A stretch of DNA of 64,000 nt from the NCBI RefSeq assembly GCF_000026365.1, contig NC_012996.1:186001-250000 (forward strand), in the 5' to 3' direction. This document shows, one piece after another, positions 19,008 to 29,364 of the stretch (within the stretch, counting starts at the first letter, position 1; each line of letters begins with the position of its first letter). The notes below the pieces were generated by a model. That model was not told the origin of the DNA, searched no databases, and saw only the letters and a list, made by a program, of their open reading frames with translations. The position numbers and the translations under genes are program-made. This DNA is from Zygosaccharomyces rouxii (Eukaryota > Ascomycota > Saccharomycetes > Saccharomycetales > Saccharomycetaceae).

Positions 19008-19985
19008 ATGTCTGGAGCTGAACCACCCTATGAAGAAATGAAGCGGGCTAGCGAATTGAGTCCAGCCCAAAAGGTATCGAAGTTTGGATCCTTTGTAGCT
19101 GGTGGATTAGCGGCATGTGTTGCAGTTACTGTAACAAATCCAATTGAGTTAGTTAAGACAAGAATGCAATTACAAGGTGAAATGTCCGCTACAAATCAAC
19201 AAGTTTACAAGAATCCAATACAGGCAATGGTAATTATTTTCCGTAATGAGGGCTTTGTATCTCTACAAAAGGGTCTTCTGGCAGCATATGTGTATCAGAT
19301 TGCATTAAATGGATCACGTTTAGGTCTTTACGAACCTTCAAGAGGATTTGTGAATAAGATCTTTTATCCCGACGAGGAACCTCACAAAGTGCAGAATCCT
19401 GCGATTAATGTATTCTGTGGTGCAGCAGCAGGTGTATTCGGTGCAGTGTTGGGGTCTCCATTGTACATGGTTAAGACGAGGCTCCAATCATATTCTTCAA
19501 CCGTTTCTATTGGTGAACAAACTCGTTACAACGGCGTTTGGGATGGATTAAAGACAGTTTATAGGGGAGAAGGCATTAAAGGTCTTTTCAGAGGTATTGA
19601 AGCTGCCATGCTCAGAACAGGTGTAGGATCTGCCGTACAACTACCTATCTACAACGTCGTAAAAGGTTTCATCAAGGATAACGATCTGATGAGAGAAGGT
19701 ACGTCATTACACCTTACAGCAAGTACAGTTGCTGGTATCGGTGTTGGTATCGCAATGAATCCATGGGATGTTATCTTGACGAGAATTTACAATCAAAAGG
19801 GTGATCTCTACAAGGGCCCAATTGATTGTTTCATCAAAACAGTTAAGATCGAAGGACCAGGAGCACTTTACAAGGGTTTCCAAGCCCAGCTCTTTAGAAT
19901 TGCTCCTCATACTATCTTGTGTCTGACGATGATGGAAAAAACGATGAACCTTGTTTACAACATCGAACAAAGAACCTTCGCATAA
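19008..19985 (+). CDS. OAC1: OAC1, mitochondrial oxaloacetate/isopropylmalate carrier
   Basis: 325 residues, three tandem mitochondrial-carrier repeats with six membrane helices. Signature motifs are PIELVKTRMQ (first repeat), PLYMVKTRLQ (second) and the degenerate PWDVILTRIYN (third). Oac1 sits in the inner membrane and moves oxaloacetate, sulfate, malonate and alpha-isopropylmalate, the last linking mitochondrial and cytosolic leucine synthesis. Length and sequence agree with S. cerevisiae (324 aa). Position after DGR2 agrees with YKL121W-YKL120W. Confidence 0.96.
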   Translation: MSGAEPPYEEMKRASELSPAQKVSKFGSFVAGGLAACVAVTVTNPIELVKTRMQLQGEMSATNQQVYKNPIQAMVIIFRNEGFVSLQKGLLAAYVYQIALNGSRLGLYEPSRGFVNKIFYPDEEPHKVQNPAINVFCGAAAGVFGAVLGSPLYMVKTRLQSYSSTVSIGEQTRYNGVWDGLKTVYRGEGIKGLFRGIEAAMLRTGVGSAVQLPIYNVVKGFIKDNDLMREGTSLHLTASTVAGIGVGIAMNPWDVILTRIYNQKGDLYKGPIDCFIKTVKIEGPGALYKGFQAQLFRIAPHTILCLTMMEKTMNLVYNIEQRTFA

Positions 19986-20221
19986 ACTTAATACCTTGTA
20001 TAATAGTACTAAATTGTTCCCAGTAAATATTCTTTTATCCATTCTTATACCATCCCCCCCTTTTTTATGATCTATCAATTGTGATACTGAGCTCGGCGGC
20101 TATATTCTTTTCTCGGTATATAAAAAGAACGGAGATTTCTTATATTGATCGTGTCCTCTAACAAGTACTTTAGTAGAGGAAGAGACTCCAAGAATACAAA
20201 TAAGAATAAGATAGATAAGAA

Positions 20222-21262
20222 ATGCGAGTGCCTGGTTTCGTTAGATCGCGTATTATTGCTCCTTCAGATCCAGCAGCCGCCGAAGTCAGCAGCAAGGTTT
20301 TAAAACAAATTTATCCAATTATCGATAAAATAGTATCATGGCTTAGAGCATTCCAGTTATTCATCAAATTACAACAACTGTTACAAAATCTGTTGATCAA
20401 TATTTTAGCAGCAGGCCCAGTACCGCAACACATTTCGTTTATTATGGACGGTAATAGAAGATTTGCCAAAAAGATGAATATGCCAGTCAAACGAGGTCAT
20501 GAAGCCGGTGGTGTAACGTTGCTAAGTCTATGTTATGTTTTGAAAAAAATGGGAGTTCGTTGTGTATCAGCATATGCATTTTCCATCGAAAATTTCAATA
20601 GACCCCCAGAGGAAGTTAACGCATTAACTAATATGTTTGCAGTGAAATTAGACGAGTTCGCTCGCAAAGCTAATGATTATAGAGATCCTCTTTATCAATC
20701 TAGATTAAAAATCGTAGGTGATCATTCATTAATATCAGAAGAAATGAGAGAAAAGATTAAAAGGGTGGAAGAAATGACAAATGACGGCGATGAATTTACG
20801 CTTTTCATCTGCTTCCCATATACTTCGAGGAACGATATTTGGCATGCAACTCAAACATCCGTAGAAGAATGCGTACAACAAAGTTTGGAACCTAGAGCTC
20901 TAACGGTAGAAGAATTTAATAAAAAAATGTATTTGAACGATTACTCTCATAAATGTGATCTCTTAATTAGAACCAGCGGCCACTTAAGATTGTCAGATTA
21001 CATGCTGTGGCAAGTTCATGAAAGTGGTGATATTAAGTTTTCCCCCACTCTGTGGCCCGATTTCAAATTCTTCCAATTGTATTTGATGATTTTGAACTGG
21101 TCTTTTTTTACTACAATCCAGAGATACATCTTTCATGGCTCCAAAAAATCACAGTCTAAACCTGCATTTTGGAATCGCAAGAAATCTTCCAAATATTCGT
21201 TAGAAGATTTACCTGCGGCTCCAGTAGCGGTTTCAATTACAGGTGAACGTGATCCATCTTAG
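20222..21262 (+). CDS. SRT1: SRT1, cis-prenyltransferase (dehydrodolichyl diphosphate synthase)
   Basis: 346 residues. The catalytic loop FIMDGNRRFAKK (Asp about residue 76) and the signature RTSGHLRLSDYMLWQ identify a cis-isoprenyl transferase, which elongates farnesyl diphosphate with isopentenyl diphosphate into long dolichols. The C-terminal FPxPPISVSVTGD-like end (VAVSITGERD) is closer to Srt1 (lipid droplets, stationary phase) than to Rer2. The order with MUB1 and VPH2 supports Srt1 (YMR101C). The stop codon overlaps the VPH2 stop on the other strand. A TATA box (TATATAAAAA) lies near 20116. Confidence 0.94.
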   Translation: MRVPGFVRSRIIAPSDPAAAEVSSKVLKQIYPIIDKIVSWLRAFQLFIKLQQLLQNLLINILAAGPVPQHISFIMDGNRRFAKKMNMPVKRGHEAGGVTLLSLCYVLKKMGVRCVSAYAFSIENFNRPPEEVNALTNMFAVKLDEFARKANDYRDPLYQSRLKIVGDHSLISEEMREKIKRVEEMTNDGDEFTLFICFPYTSRNDIWHATQTSVEECVQQSLEPRALTVEEFNKKMYLNDYSHKCDLLIRTSGHLRLSDYMLWQVHESGDIKFSPTLWPDFKFFQLYLMILNWSFFTTIQRYIFHGSKKSQSKPAFWNRKKSSKYSLEDLPAAPVAVSITGERDPS

Positions 21263-21888
21263 ATGACAATTCTTTTCACGACCTTTGTCCTTTCTGTTTT
21301 AACTTTCTCTTTGGCCTTTGCATCGCTAACCCGTTGTAGATAGCTATTATAAACTACTACCTCTGCAATTAATATTAATATACCAAAGAATAAGCTTATT
21401 AGTACTCGATAGTGTAAGGCCATCCCACTTGAACTTCCTGACCAGTACCAAAATGCAAATGCAACTGAAACCACACTAACTAAAATGTTGAAGACAGTGG
21501 TAACCTGTTCTTTTAACTCACGATTAATTTGTGCCGGTGTCAATGGTTTGTCTTCATCCTCATATGTACTCAATTCCCTATTAGCGCTGATTAACTGCTG
21601 ATAATCTTTCTCTTGTTGCTGTAATTTCAAGTTTTCTAAATATTCCTTAAACTCAGGTTTGTAATCTGATCTGGCAATTCTCTTGGGTTTAAATTGAAAA
21701 TTCAATGGTTTCAACAGTTGTGATAATGGAACACGATTTTGCCAATGGTCTTCATACATTTTAATTAGAGCCTCTATAGAGACACAATCTTTTTCCAATA
21801 TCATATCTAGCTCCTTATTACTAGCATTGCTCTTTTTAAGTTCTTCAATGTGCCTTTTCAATTGGTCATTGAGCTTTATCTGGAACAT
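21259..21888 (-). CDS. VPH2: VPH2/VMA12, ER assembly factor for the vacuolar H+-ATPase
   Basis: 209 residues (215 in S. cerevisiae). A charged cytosolic N-terminus with LKPLNFQFKPKRI is followed by the conserved LTPAQINRELKEQVTTVFN, two hydrophobic segments (about 134-152 and 162-182) and a basic, Lys-rich C-terminal tail. Vma12 forms the ER complex with Vma22 that stabilises Vph1 and assembles the Vo sector. The gene ends tail to tail with SRT1; the two coding regions share four bases (21259-21262). Confidence 0.95.
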   Translation of the reverse strand: MFQIKLNDQLKRHIEELKKSNASNKELDMILEKDCVSIEALIKMYEDHWQNRVPLSQLLKPLNFQFKPKRIARSDYKPEFKEYLENLKLQQQEKDYQQLISANRELSTYEDEDKPLTPAQINRELKEQVTTVFNILVSVVSVAFAFWYWSGSSSGMALHYRVLISLFFGILILIAEVVVYNSYLQRVSDAKAKEKVKTERTKVVKRIVI

Positions 21889-22110
21889 AACTCTACTAAT
21901 TGATTTCTTTCTCTATCAGTAGCTCGAAGTCAACGGCCAATGGCCTTTATCTCGCTCTTCAACTTACAAAACTTCAAAACCTAATTATTATACGAATTAA
22001 TTATTTAAAAAGATAAAAAAAAAAAAAAAACAAAACAAAACAAAGAAAATGAATAGTAAAAATGGCGGCTAACATTTACTTTTCTGTCTCCTAATGAAGC
22101 CATTCTTCCC

Positions 22111-24192
22111 CTAGGTAAAATTATCGTTGTCGTTGTCGTCGGTCGTTATCATATCATCCTCTTGATCCAAAGCTACGTTGGGGATCCGTCTTGTTGTCCC
22201 CATACCCGGATTATTGGTAGAATTTCTATCATTGTTAATATCAGTACTATTATTAGTGGTATTGGTAGTTGTAGCATTAGTAGCAGCAATAGCAGTAGTT
22301 CTATTCACGCCAACATTGTTTGTGATTGTCGTAGTGACATCCGTTGTTTGACCTACATTGGCACCTCGAAGGTGAACACCTAGACCTGTAACGCCTGCAT
22401 CTGTGCCTGTAACTTCAGTATCTGTTATTGTTCCATTAGTATTACCAATTGCCATGATAGTACCATTATGACCTGTAGGCACATGTGCACTACTTGAAGC
22501 TGTAGAACCACCAGGTGTATTAGCACCTGTATTACTTGCTGCTGTATTCATCCCTGAGCCAACTTCATGACACCAGTACCTGTGATAAGTCCAAGCCTTT
22601 AATTGACAATCTCTAGAGCAATATTTGGTACGCTTACATCGACGACATTTGGCAAATTGTCTTGGATAATCTTCCCATTTACCGCAAGCGAAGTTTGCAC
22701 ATTGCCTTACACCTGTAACCTCATTTTTCCTGCAAGAGTTTCTCATGATAACAGAACTCCAATAAACCATATCATGAGGATTTTTTGAACTAACCGTATA
22801 CCTTTCCACCAAGGGAAATAAATTTAAACTCTCCTTCAGACTAGAATAAGCCCAAGTCTCATCATCCAAATCCGTTACTAAGTTTTTATAATTCCATTTA
22901 TTTTTAAAATTTTCCACTAATTGGTTTTCCCTCTTAATTCTTGGAGATACTTTTGGTGAGGGAAGACCCTTATTATAATATTGATATGGGTTTTGTATGG
23001 GTACCACGCCATCGAATTCCTTTTCCCTTTGTGCTTGCTTACATTTATTGGCCAATTCTTGCAATTCCACTAAAAATGGATCCTCCTCTTGCTCCAGTAT
23101 GGGGATATCAAATTCATGTGTATTACTGAGCGGAGATAATACAGGTGAACACATCTTAGTTGGTATCTTATTATTGTTGTTACCATTTCTTCTTTTGTGA
23201 ACTCGTTCTACAACCGATCTAAACGATAAAGATTCTATCAGCCGAACGTTTTGTAACTGTTGTTTCATATAGGTATATTTGGAGATAAATGCCAATAGTT
23301 GCAATGACCAGATAACATCATCTTGTTTAGGTATAATTCTCCCCAGGAAGAAGTCTCGGGGTATTGAAATCGATAGTTTATTATCTTCATCAACCATAAA
23401 GCAAGTGTCATCCGAAACTTCTTTATCCAACAATCCGTCATCGTTACCATTGGAGTTGCCCCCGGAATTTTCATCAGCAGAACTTTGACCGTGTTCATTG
23501 AAAGTTGACCAGATATCTGCGAAATCTGACGGTAAAGTAGCTGAAATACTTCGTAAATCTTCACTGATAAAATCCGGATCTTCAGATAATCTTAAGTCTT
23601 CACGACCTGTTAAATATTCCAAATATTCGGCAAAAGACTCATCTTCACCTTTCCTTAGCTGTCTATAACTTTGCTCCGAATCCAAAGATCTTAGGTCCAC
23701 ATCGATTTTCGTTCCTTTCAAATGATCGTAATTTTTATGATATAATAAATAGTTGTCCAATACCGTTGCCAATACAGGCACTACTCCTGATAAAACGACC
23801 TTTTTCCTAATTTGTTCAGTACCCCTAGTACCCGTTAACACCAAACATTGAAATGCTAAAGTCCATTTCCATGCACACATGGCTAAATTTTTTTGTTTAG
23901 AAACCATCTTTGCACGTCTATGTTTACTGATTTTTTTCAAATCCAACTGTAAAAGACCATAGAGTGGGATATGACAGCCATGTAGAATTGACACTAATCT
24001 CTCCAGTGCACCATCATTCGCAATAGTTTCTCTGACCTTGCCTGAATTCGAAGTCAAATATGTCAAGTGGTTTAACGAATTTATCAGTGGGACGTTTGAA
24101 TTGAGATCTAATGCTCTACGGTCATAAACTGTAGACGTTATAGTAACCACAGGTCTATTGGCCAGCACTGACCTATGATTAGAATCTCTCAT
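22111..24192 (-). CDS. MUB1: MUB1, MYND-finger partner of Ubr2/Rad6
   Basis: 693 residues (620 in S. cerevisiae). The N-terminal part is helical, armadillo-like (LVSILHGCHIPLYGLLQLDLKKI). The MYND zinc finger is near 515-560: CANFACGKW, CRRCKRTKYCSRDCQ, WTYHRYWC with the full Cys/His set. The tail after it is a long Thr/Asn/Gly-rich disordered run, which accounts for the extra length. In S. cerevisiae Mub1 joins the E3 Ubr2 and E2 Rad6 to ubiquitinate Rpn4, and affects bud site and cell-size timing. Adjacent to SRT1, as YMR100W-YMR101C. Confidence 0.94.
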   Translation of the reverse strand: MRDSNHRSVLANRPVVTITSTVYDRRALDLNSNVPLINSLNHLTYLTSNSGKVRETIANDGALERLVSILHGCHIPLYGLLQLDLKKISKHRRAKMVSKQKNLAMCAWKWTLAFQCLVLTGTRGTEQIRKKVVLSGVVPVLATVLDNYLLYHKNYDHLKGTKIDVDLRSLDSEQSYRQLRKGEDESFAEYLEYLTGREDLRLSEDPDFISEDLRSISATLPSDFADIWSTFNEHGQSSADENSGGNSNGNDDGLLDKEVSDDTCFMVDEDNKLSISIPRDFFLGRIIPKQDDVIWSLQLLAFISKYTYMKQQLQNVRLIESLSFRSVVERVHKRRNGNNNNKIPTKMCSPVLSPLSNTHEFDIPILEQEEDPFLVELQELANKCKQAQREKEFDGVVPIQNPYQYYNKGLPSPKVSPRIKRENQLVENFKNKWNYKNLVTDLDDETWAYSSLKESLNLFPLVERYTVSSKNPHDMVYWSSVIMRNSCRKNEVTGVRQCANFACGKWEDYPRQFAKCRRCKRTKYCSRDCQLKAWTYHRYWCHEVGSGMNTAASNTGANTPGGSTASSSAHVPTGHNGTIMAIGNTNGTITDTEVTGTDAGVTGLGVHLRGANVGQTTDVTTTITNNVGVNRTTAIAATNATTTNTTNNSTDINNDRNSTNNPGMGTTRRIPNVALDQEDDMITTDDNDNDNFT

Positions 24193-24548
24193 TAATTATT
24201 AATACGCGTATGTGTTTCTCACAACAGGTGGATTTATATCAAGCAATAAATAGTAAACCGCCGGGGAGGTAATACAAAACTTAGAAGGGATAAATGAACA
24301 GATCAAAGAGATTTTCAAAGTATTTCCGAGTAAAGCATTAATGGCCTTCGATGAATCCAACAAGGATTGGTGACTTGATTGTGTTATTTCGTCTTAAACT
24401 TTATTGTTTGTGTCGATTAGACTGTGAAGAATGGTAGGTTTCGCTTTCGCCACCGCCCTTGTAGTTTCGAACAGAATCATGCGGTTTACAAATTTTTAGC
24501 AGTACTATGTAATGGTTTCTCCAAGAAGACATAATATAAGTTAAACAT
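24193..24548. other. MUB1 upstream region to tRNA-Ala
   Basis: About 355 bp, no coding region. Near MUB1 there is an ACGCG-containing ATACGCGTATGT (about 24200). No transposon LTR was recognised despite the tRNA location. Confidence 0.35.
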
Positions 24549-24621
24549 GGGCATGTGGCGTAGTTGGTAGCGCGCCCCCTTAGCATGGGGGAGGTCTTCG
24601 GTTCGAATCCGGACTTGTCCA
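24549..24621 (+). tRNA. tRNA-Ala (anticodon AGC)
   Basis: 73 nt, starting GGGCATGTGGCGTAG and ending GGACTTGTCCA, with anticodon loop TTAGCAT and TFIIIC B box GGTTCGAATCC. Compared with the S. cerevisiae gene (recalled), acceptor pair 5 changed from G-C to A-T on both strands, a compensated change supporting function. A short T-run (TTTTT) about 5 bases downstream is the Pol III terminator. No intron. Confidence 0.98.
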
Positions 24622-24981
24622 CTTATTTTTCTCACTTCACTTTTTGTCAATATATAAAATACTTAGGTCATCACTAAGGCTACCTCACAACAAAAACACT
24701 ACAATGAACAACCTTCATGAATTAAGATTGGTATTATACATCCTTCTCCCTCTGCACCATCATGAGCTATAACATCGCTATAACTCGTGGGGTGGAACCA
24801 CTTTAAACAGGTGATGGTCCCCCTACCATTTGTTGGGTTTCGATCACATGTCGTTATTCTTGACAAACTATATAAACCTTGCAAATTTTTAAACAAGGGA
24901 ATACTTGGCCTATAATCGTACTCTACACTTTGTTAAATTACAAGTCTCTAAGCAGATCTACAAGACTCAATTAATTCAAAA
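24622..24981 (+). promoter_or_regulatory. Upstream region of the ABM-domain gene
   Basis: About 360 bp between the tRNA-Ala and the next gene. Short GGTGG/CCAC-type inverted sequences near 24790-24830. No ORF or LTR recognised. Confidence 0.35.
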
Positions 24982-25284
24982 ATGGTTGCTAAAGTTCTTT
25001 TCGCTCAAATGAAGGCCGTCGCAGGTCAACAAGAATTCGTTGCCCAAGCTCTAACCAAGATGGCTGAAAACGTCAGAAAGGAACCAGGTAACGTTCGTTT
25101 CGAAGTTTACACTTTGCCAGATGGTACTTTCCACGTTGAAGAAACCTACAAGGACGAAGCTGCTTTCCAAGCTCACATGGGTACTCAACACGGTAAGGAA
25201 TTCAACGCTAGCATCGTCGACAAGGTCGAAGGTGGTGGTTCTACCGTTGTCTTCATGACCCCAGTCTCTACTACTCAAGCTTAA
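24982..25284 (+). CDS. Small antibiotic-biosynthesis-monooxygenase (ABM) domain protein
   Basis: 100 residues forming one ABM fold (dimeric alpha/beta barrel): start VAKVLFAQMKAVAGQQEFVA, helix EFVAQALTKMAENVRKEPG, strand VRFEVYTLPDGTFHVEETYKD and the helix DEAAFQAHMGTQHGKEF with the family's H-x3-T/QH spacing. Bacterial YgiN and many small oxidoreductases have this layout and length. The substrate cannot be told. Codon use is extreme for a yeast (GCT/GCC, GTT/GTC, GGT, AAG, CAA), typical of very abundant proteins. I know no S. cerevisiae gene at this place, between the MUB1 and SBA1 counterparts, so it is a lineage-specific insertion, perhaps by transfer from bacteria (inference). Confidence 0.8.
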   Translation: MVAKVLFAQMKAVAGQQEFVAQALTKMAENVRKEPGNVRFEVYTLPDGTFHVEETYKDEAAFQAHMGTQHGKEFNASIVDKVEGGGSTVVFMTPVSTTQA

Positions 25285-25505
25285 GTTTAAGGGCACACAC
25301 TCTACTTTGTATAGATTGATGAGTACGACGACATACGTAGATAGTTTAAGAAAATAAAATAAAACAAAACAAAACCTGTAGTTGAAAGAGGGAGGTAATC
25401 GGACCTCTAGAATTGAATGGTACTGTCTATAAGACTTCGATCTTGGCCGTTGAGGTCTTACTGTTGATCCTTCTTGTTCTTCTTGTTCACTTTGTAGATG
25501 GATTC

Positions 25506-25518
25506 TTCTGGAATGTTC
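25506..25518 (+). promoter_or_regulatory. Heat-shock element upstream of SBA1
   Basis: TTCTGGAATGTTC is a perfect three-unit HSE (TTC-N2-GAA-N2-TTC), about 120 bp before the SBA1 start. It predicts Hsf1 control, consistent with the known heat-shock regulation of the p23 co-chaperone in S. cerevisiae. The rest of the 350-bp gap (25285-25636) holds a TATATAAA near 25549 and no gene. Confidence 0.75.
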
Positions 25519-25636
25519 GATGTCTTGCGCGCCTTAATCACAGGGGGGTATATAAAGGAGATAAATTTCAAGGGTAATAGCGTTATAGTTACTACTCAAG
25601 ACCAGTCAGTGTCAAGATATATACCTCATCGACACT

Positions 25637-26143
25637 ATGCCATTGACACCTGAAGTACTATGGGCACAGAGATCAAGTGATTCTGATGCTGAAAAGAACT
25701 ACCTATTGGTTACAATCGCAATTCCAGACTGTGAAGAACCTAAGTTGAAATTGGAGCCAAATTACTTGGAATTCAGCGCTAAGAACAAGGGACACGTCGG
25801 TGACGAAGCCAGTCATCAGTACCATCTGCACATAGATTTCTTCAAGGAGGTCGTACCTGAGAAATCTTTACACAAGGTAGAGAACGGGTTATCTTATTTC
25901 CTAAAGATTTACAAGAAGGACTTGGATGCTGAATACTGGCCACGCTTGACCAAGGAAAAAGTTAAATACACTAATATCAAGACCGATTTTAACAAATGGG
26001 TTGATGAAGACGAGCAAGAGACTGCTCCTGCCGATGCAGGTGATTTCGGAGATCTAATGGGGGGCGGGACCCCAGATTTGGAAGCTCTTAAGGCTCAATT
26101 AGGACAGACCGGTGGATTGGACCAAGGTGAAGAAGAAGAGTAG
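25637..26143 (+). CDS. SBA1: SBA1, p23 co-chaperone of Hsp90
   Basis: 168 residues, shorter than S. cerevisiae Sba1 (216). The CS/p23 beta-sandwich occupies residues 1-125: LWAQRSSDSDAEKNYLLVTI, then YFLKIYKKDLDAEYWPRLTKEK, the highly conserved p23 signature, and FNKWVDEDEQ. The tail is Gly/Glu-rich with a single DFGDLMGGG unit, while S. cerevisiae carries repeated DFSQMMGGAGG units; this explains the length difference. p23 binds ATP-bound Hsp90 and stabilises the closed clamp in the cytosol and nucleus. Confidence 0.95.
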   Translation: MPLTPEVLWAQRSSDSDAEKNYLLVTIAIPDCEEPKLKLEPNYLEFSAKNKGHVGDEASHQYHLHIDFFKEVVPEKSLHKVENGLSYFLKIYKKDLDAEYWPRLTKEKVKYTNIKTDFNKWVDEDEQETAPADAGDFGDLMGGGTPDLEALKAQLGQTGGLDQGEEEE

Positions 26144-26228
26144 TAATTTTAGTAATTTTTTTTTTATTGCATTTATACTGTCTACATTATTTTAAGTGAG
26201 ATGTACCTTACTCGAATATAAATTTAGA

Positions 26229-27420
<1,192 letters not shown>

Positions 27421-28980
27421 TTAAAATGCAAATTGGGTTGCTGCTTCTTTGACGAATTGAGATTCGTAAATCTTGTCAATCATCCAACGGTTAGTTTTCC
27501 TTGCTAATGTGTTTTCTACTATTTCCTTTGCAGGGATGTCTGCATTAGCCCATTGGTACCATTTCCAATCAAATCTTGCAATTCTATGAGCAGTCGCCCT
27601 GTTCCTTTGTCTTGCAGTTGCATTTGGTGGAGGATCAAATGGCAACCTACATTCTAACAACCCATATAGTATTACACCGAGTGCCCAAGTATCACTTAGA
27701 CGACCATCGTATGGAACCCCCATGAGAATTTCTGGTGAAACGTAATCTTCGGATCCACATCTTGCGGTAGAAAGTTCACCAGGTTTAATACGTTTACATA
27801 GACCAAAATCTGCCAATTCTATGAAATTTGTTTGCAAGAACAGAGGTGAATCTTTCATACCTATCAAGGCAGGCAATGGATATTTGAGTAAAACGTTTTC
27901 CAATTTCAAATCTCTATGAATAACATGAGATTCATGCAAATATTTGACCGCTAAAGTTAATTCTGCAAATATACGTTGAATCAGCCACATTTCAATTTTT
28001 CCATTGCAATCAGCGGCAGCGGTTAATAGATCACCACCTGCACAATAAGACATAATCATATCACAAGGCGGTAGACCACTATTTTGGTTCATTAAGTCTC
28101 TCAATGGTTTACCACTCTGTAAGAAAGTTGGATTATTGATACCAAAAAGTTTGACCACACATGGATGACTCAACGATTTTAAAACGCTTAATTCTCTTGT
28201 CAAAGAACTTTCTAATCTCGATAACAATTCCTTATATTTAGTATCACTATCATCATCGCATTTACCTCTGATCAATTCTTCAGGATATTTTATTCTCTTA
28301 ACTGCAACTTGTCTCAACTCTGCATGTGCCTGATCTAAGGATTCATAACGGAAAACCGTACTAAAATTACCTGAACCAATTTCATCAAGTTTACGCCAGT
28401 ATAATGGTTCCTTATAATGATCCACTAAATATCCAGTCAAAATATCCTCACCAACATCTAATAGAGGTTTTTCATCTTCAGTAGCACTATCGGCTAACGC
28501 AGTATCCAGTGTTGCAGTCTCAGAAACTGTCGGCAGAGAATTGACTCTTTGAACTGAAGAATCAGGCAATGGGAATATTTCGGAAAGATATCTCTGCTGC
28601 TTCCCAGGTGAGAGATTCAAATTTCTAGCACGATTAGGGTCTCGCCTTTTAACTACATGCAACTGATCAATTGGAGAACGCGGTTGAATGGCTGGTGGCG
28701 TATATGCCATAGGAGTAGGTAGAGTTTGCACATTGTCAAATGATGAAATGACCAAAGAAAGTGGAGTTCTCTGCTGTTCCAACTCCTGTGGACTACTAAC
28801 CGGTAAATCTGTGTTCACCTTAAGTAGATTAGGATGTGCACCTGATGGTTCCTTATTCATTGGAGAATCTGAGGATGTTGAGGATGGTGCCTGATATGTA
28901 GGTACTTTGGGATTAGACTGTGTTTTAAACTCTTGCTGTTGGATTCTGGGCGTGGGAGGCCCCTGAACTTCGTCAGACAT
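27421..28980 (-). CDS. PRR1: PRR1, serine/threonine protein kinase
   Basis: 519 residues from the ATG at 28980 (MSDEVQGPPTPRIQQ); the reading frame continues upstream only through TTG. The first 180 residues are Ser/Pro-rich with several SP/TP sites. The kinase domain (about 195-515) has glycine loop IGSGNFSTV, VAVKRIKYPEE, HRDLKLENVLL, ADFGLCKRI and GSEDYVSPEILMGVPYDGRLSDTWALG, all near-identical in type to S. cerevisiae Prr1 (518 aa). Prr1 is reported to dampen pheromone-pathway signalling upstream of Ste12-dependent genes. It is followed by APN1 and RAD27 on the same strand, as YKL116C-YKL114C-YKL113C. Confidence 0.95.
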   Translation of the reverse strand: MSDEVQGPPTPRIQQQEFKTQSNPKVPTYQAPSSTSSDSPMNKEPSGAHPNLLKVNTDLPVSSPQELEQQRTPLSLVISSFDNVQTLPTPMAYTPPAIQPRSPIDQLHVVKRRDPNRARNLNLSPGKQQRYLSEIFPLPDSSVQRVNSLPTVSETATLDTALADSATEDEKPLLDVGEDILTGYLVDHYKEPLYWRKLDEIGSGNFSTVFRYESLDQAHAELRQVAVKRIKYPEELIRGKCDDDSDTKYKELLSRLESSLTRELSVLKSLSHPCVVKLFGINNPTFLQSGKPLRDLMNQNSGLPPCDMIMSYCAGGDLLTAAADCNGKIEMWLIQRIFAELTLAVKYLHESHVIHRDLKLENVLLKYPLPALIGMKDSPLFLQTNFIELADFGLCKRIKPGELSTARCGSEDYVSPEILMGVPYDGRLSDTWALGVILYGLLECRLPFDPPPNATARQRNRATAHRIARFDWKWYQWANADIPAKEIVENTLARKTNRWMIDKIYESQFVKEAATQFAF

Positions 28981-29364
28981 GGCCAACCACTATTTCTTCA
29001 AAAGATATATAGAAAAGCTTGTATATTATTCAATGATTTTGGATCTTTAATCAAAATCCTCGAACAATCGTAGTTTGAGATTTATCTAGGCATTCATCAT
29101 CATGACATCAAGAAAAGTTGTTGTGCATTGAGATGGCTTAACTTTTGTTAATTTTAAGCTTCTTTCGCCTCGCCTACCAAGAACAATGAAAATAGACGTA
29201 AAAATATAAAAAGTTCAGCAGCCCATTGATGAAAAGGTAAATTCATATGTGTTATTCCGTAAAGCATACTATAGAATATACCAAATCACACCAAAATGAA
29301 AACATATTATTCTTTTTTTTTCTTTTTTTCCAGTACTAAATTTACTATACGAAACGTTTTGTTT
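28981..29364 (-). promoter_or_regulatory. PRR1 promoter / APN1 3' region
   Basis: About 385 bp without a gene. Poly-pyrimidine tract (TTCTTTTTTTTTCTTTTTTTCC) at about 29310-29331 near the end of APN1. No known motif recognised. Confidence 0.35.
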
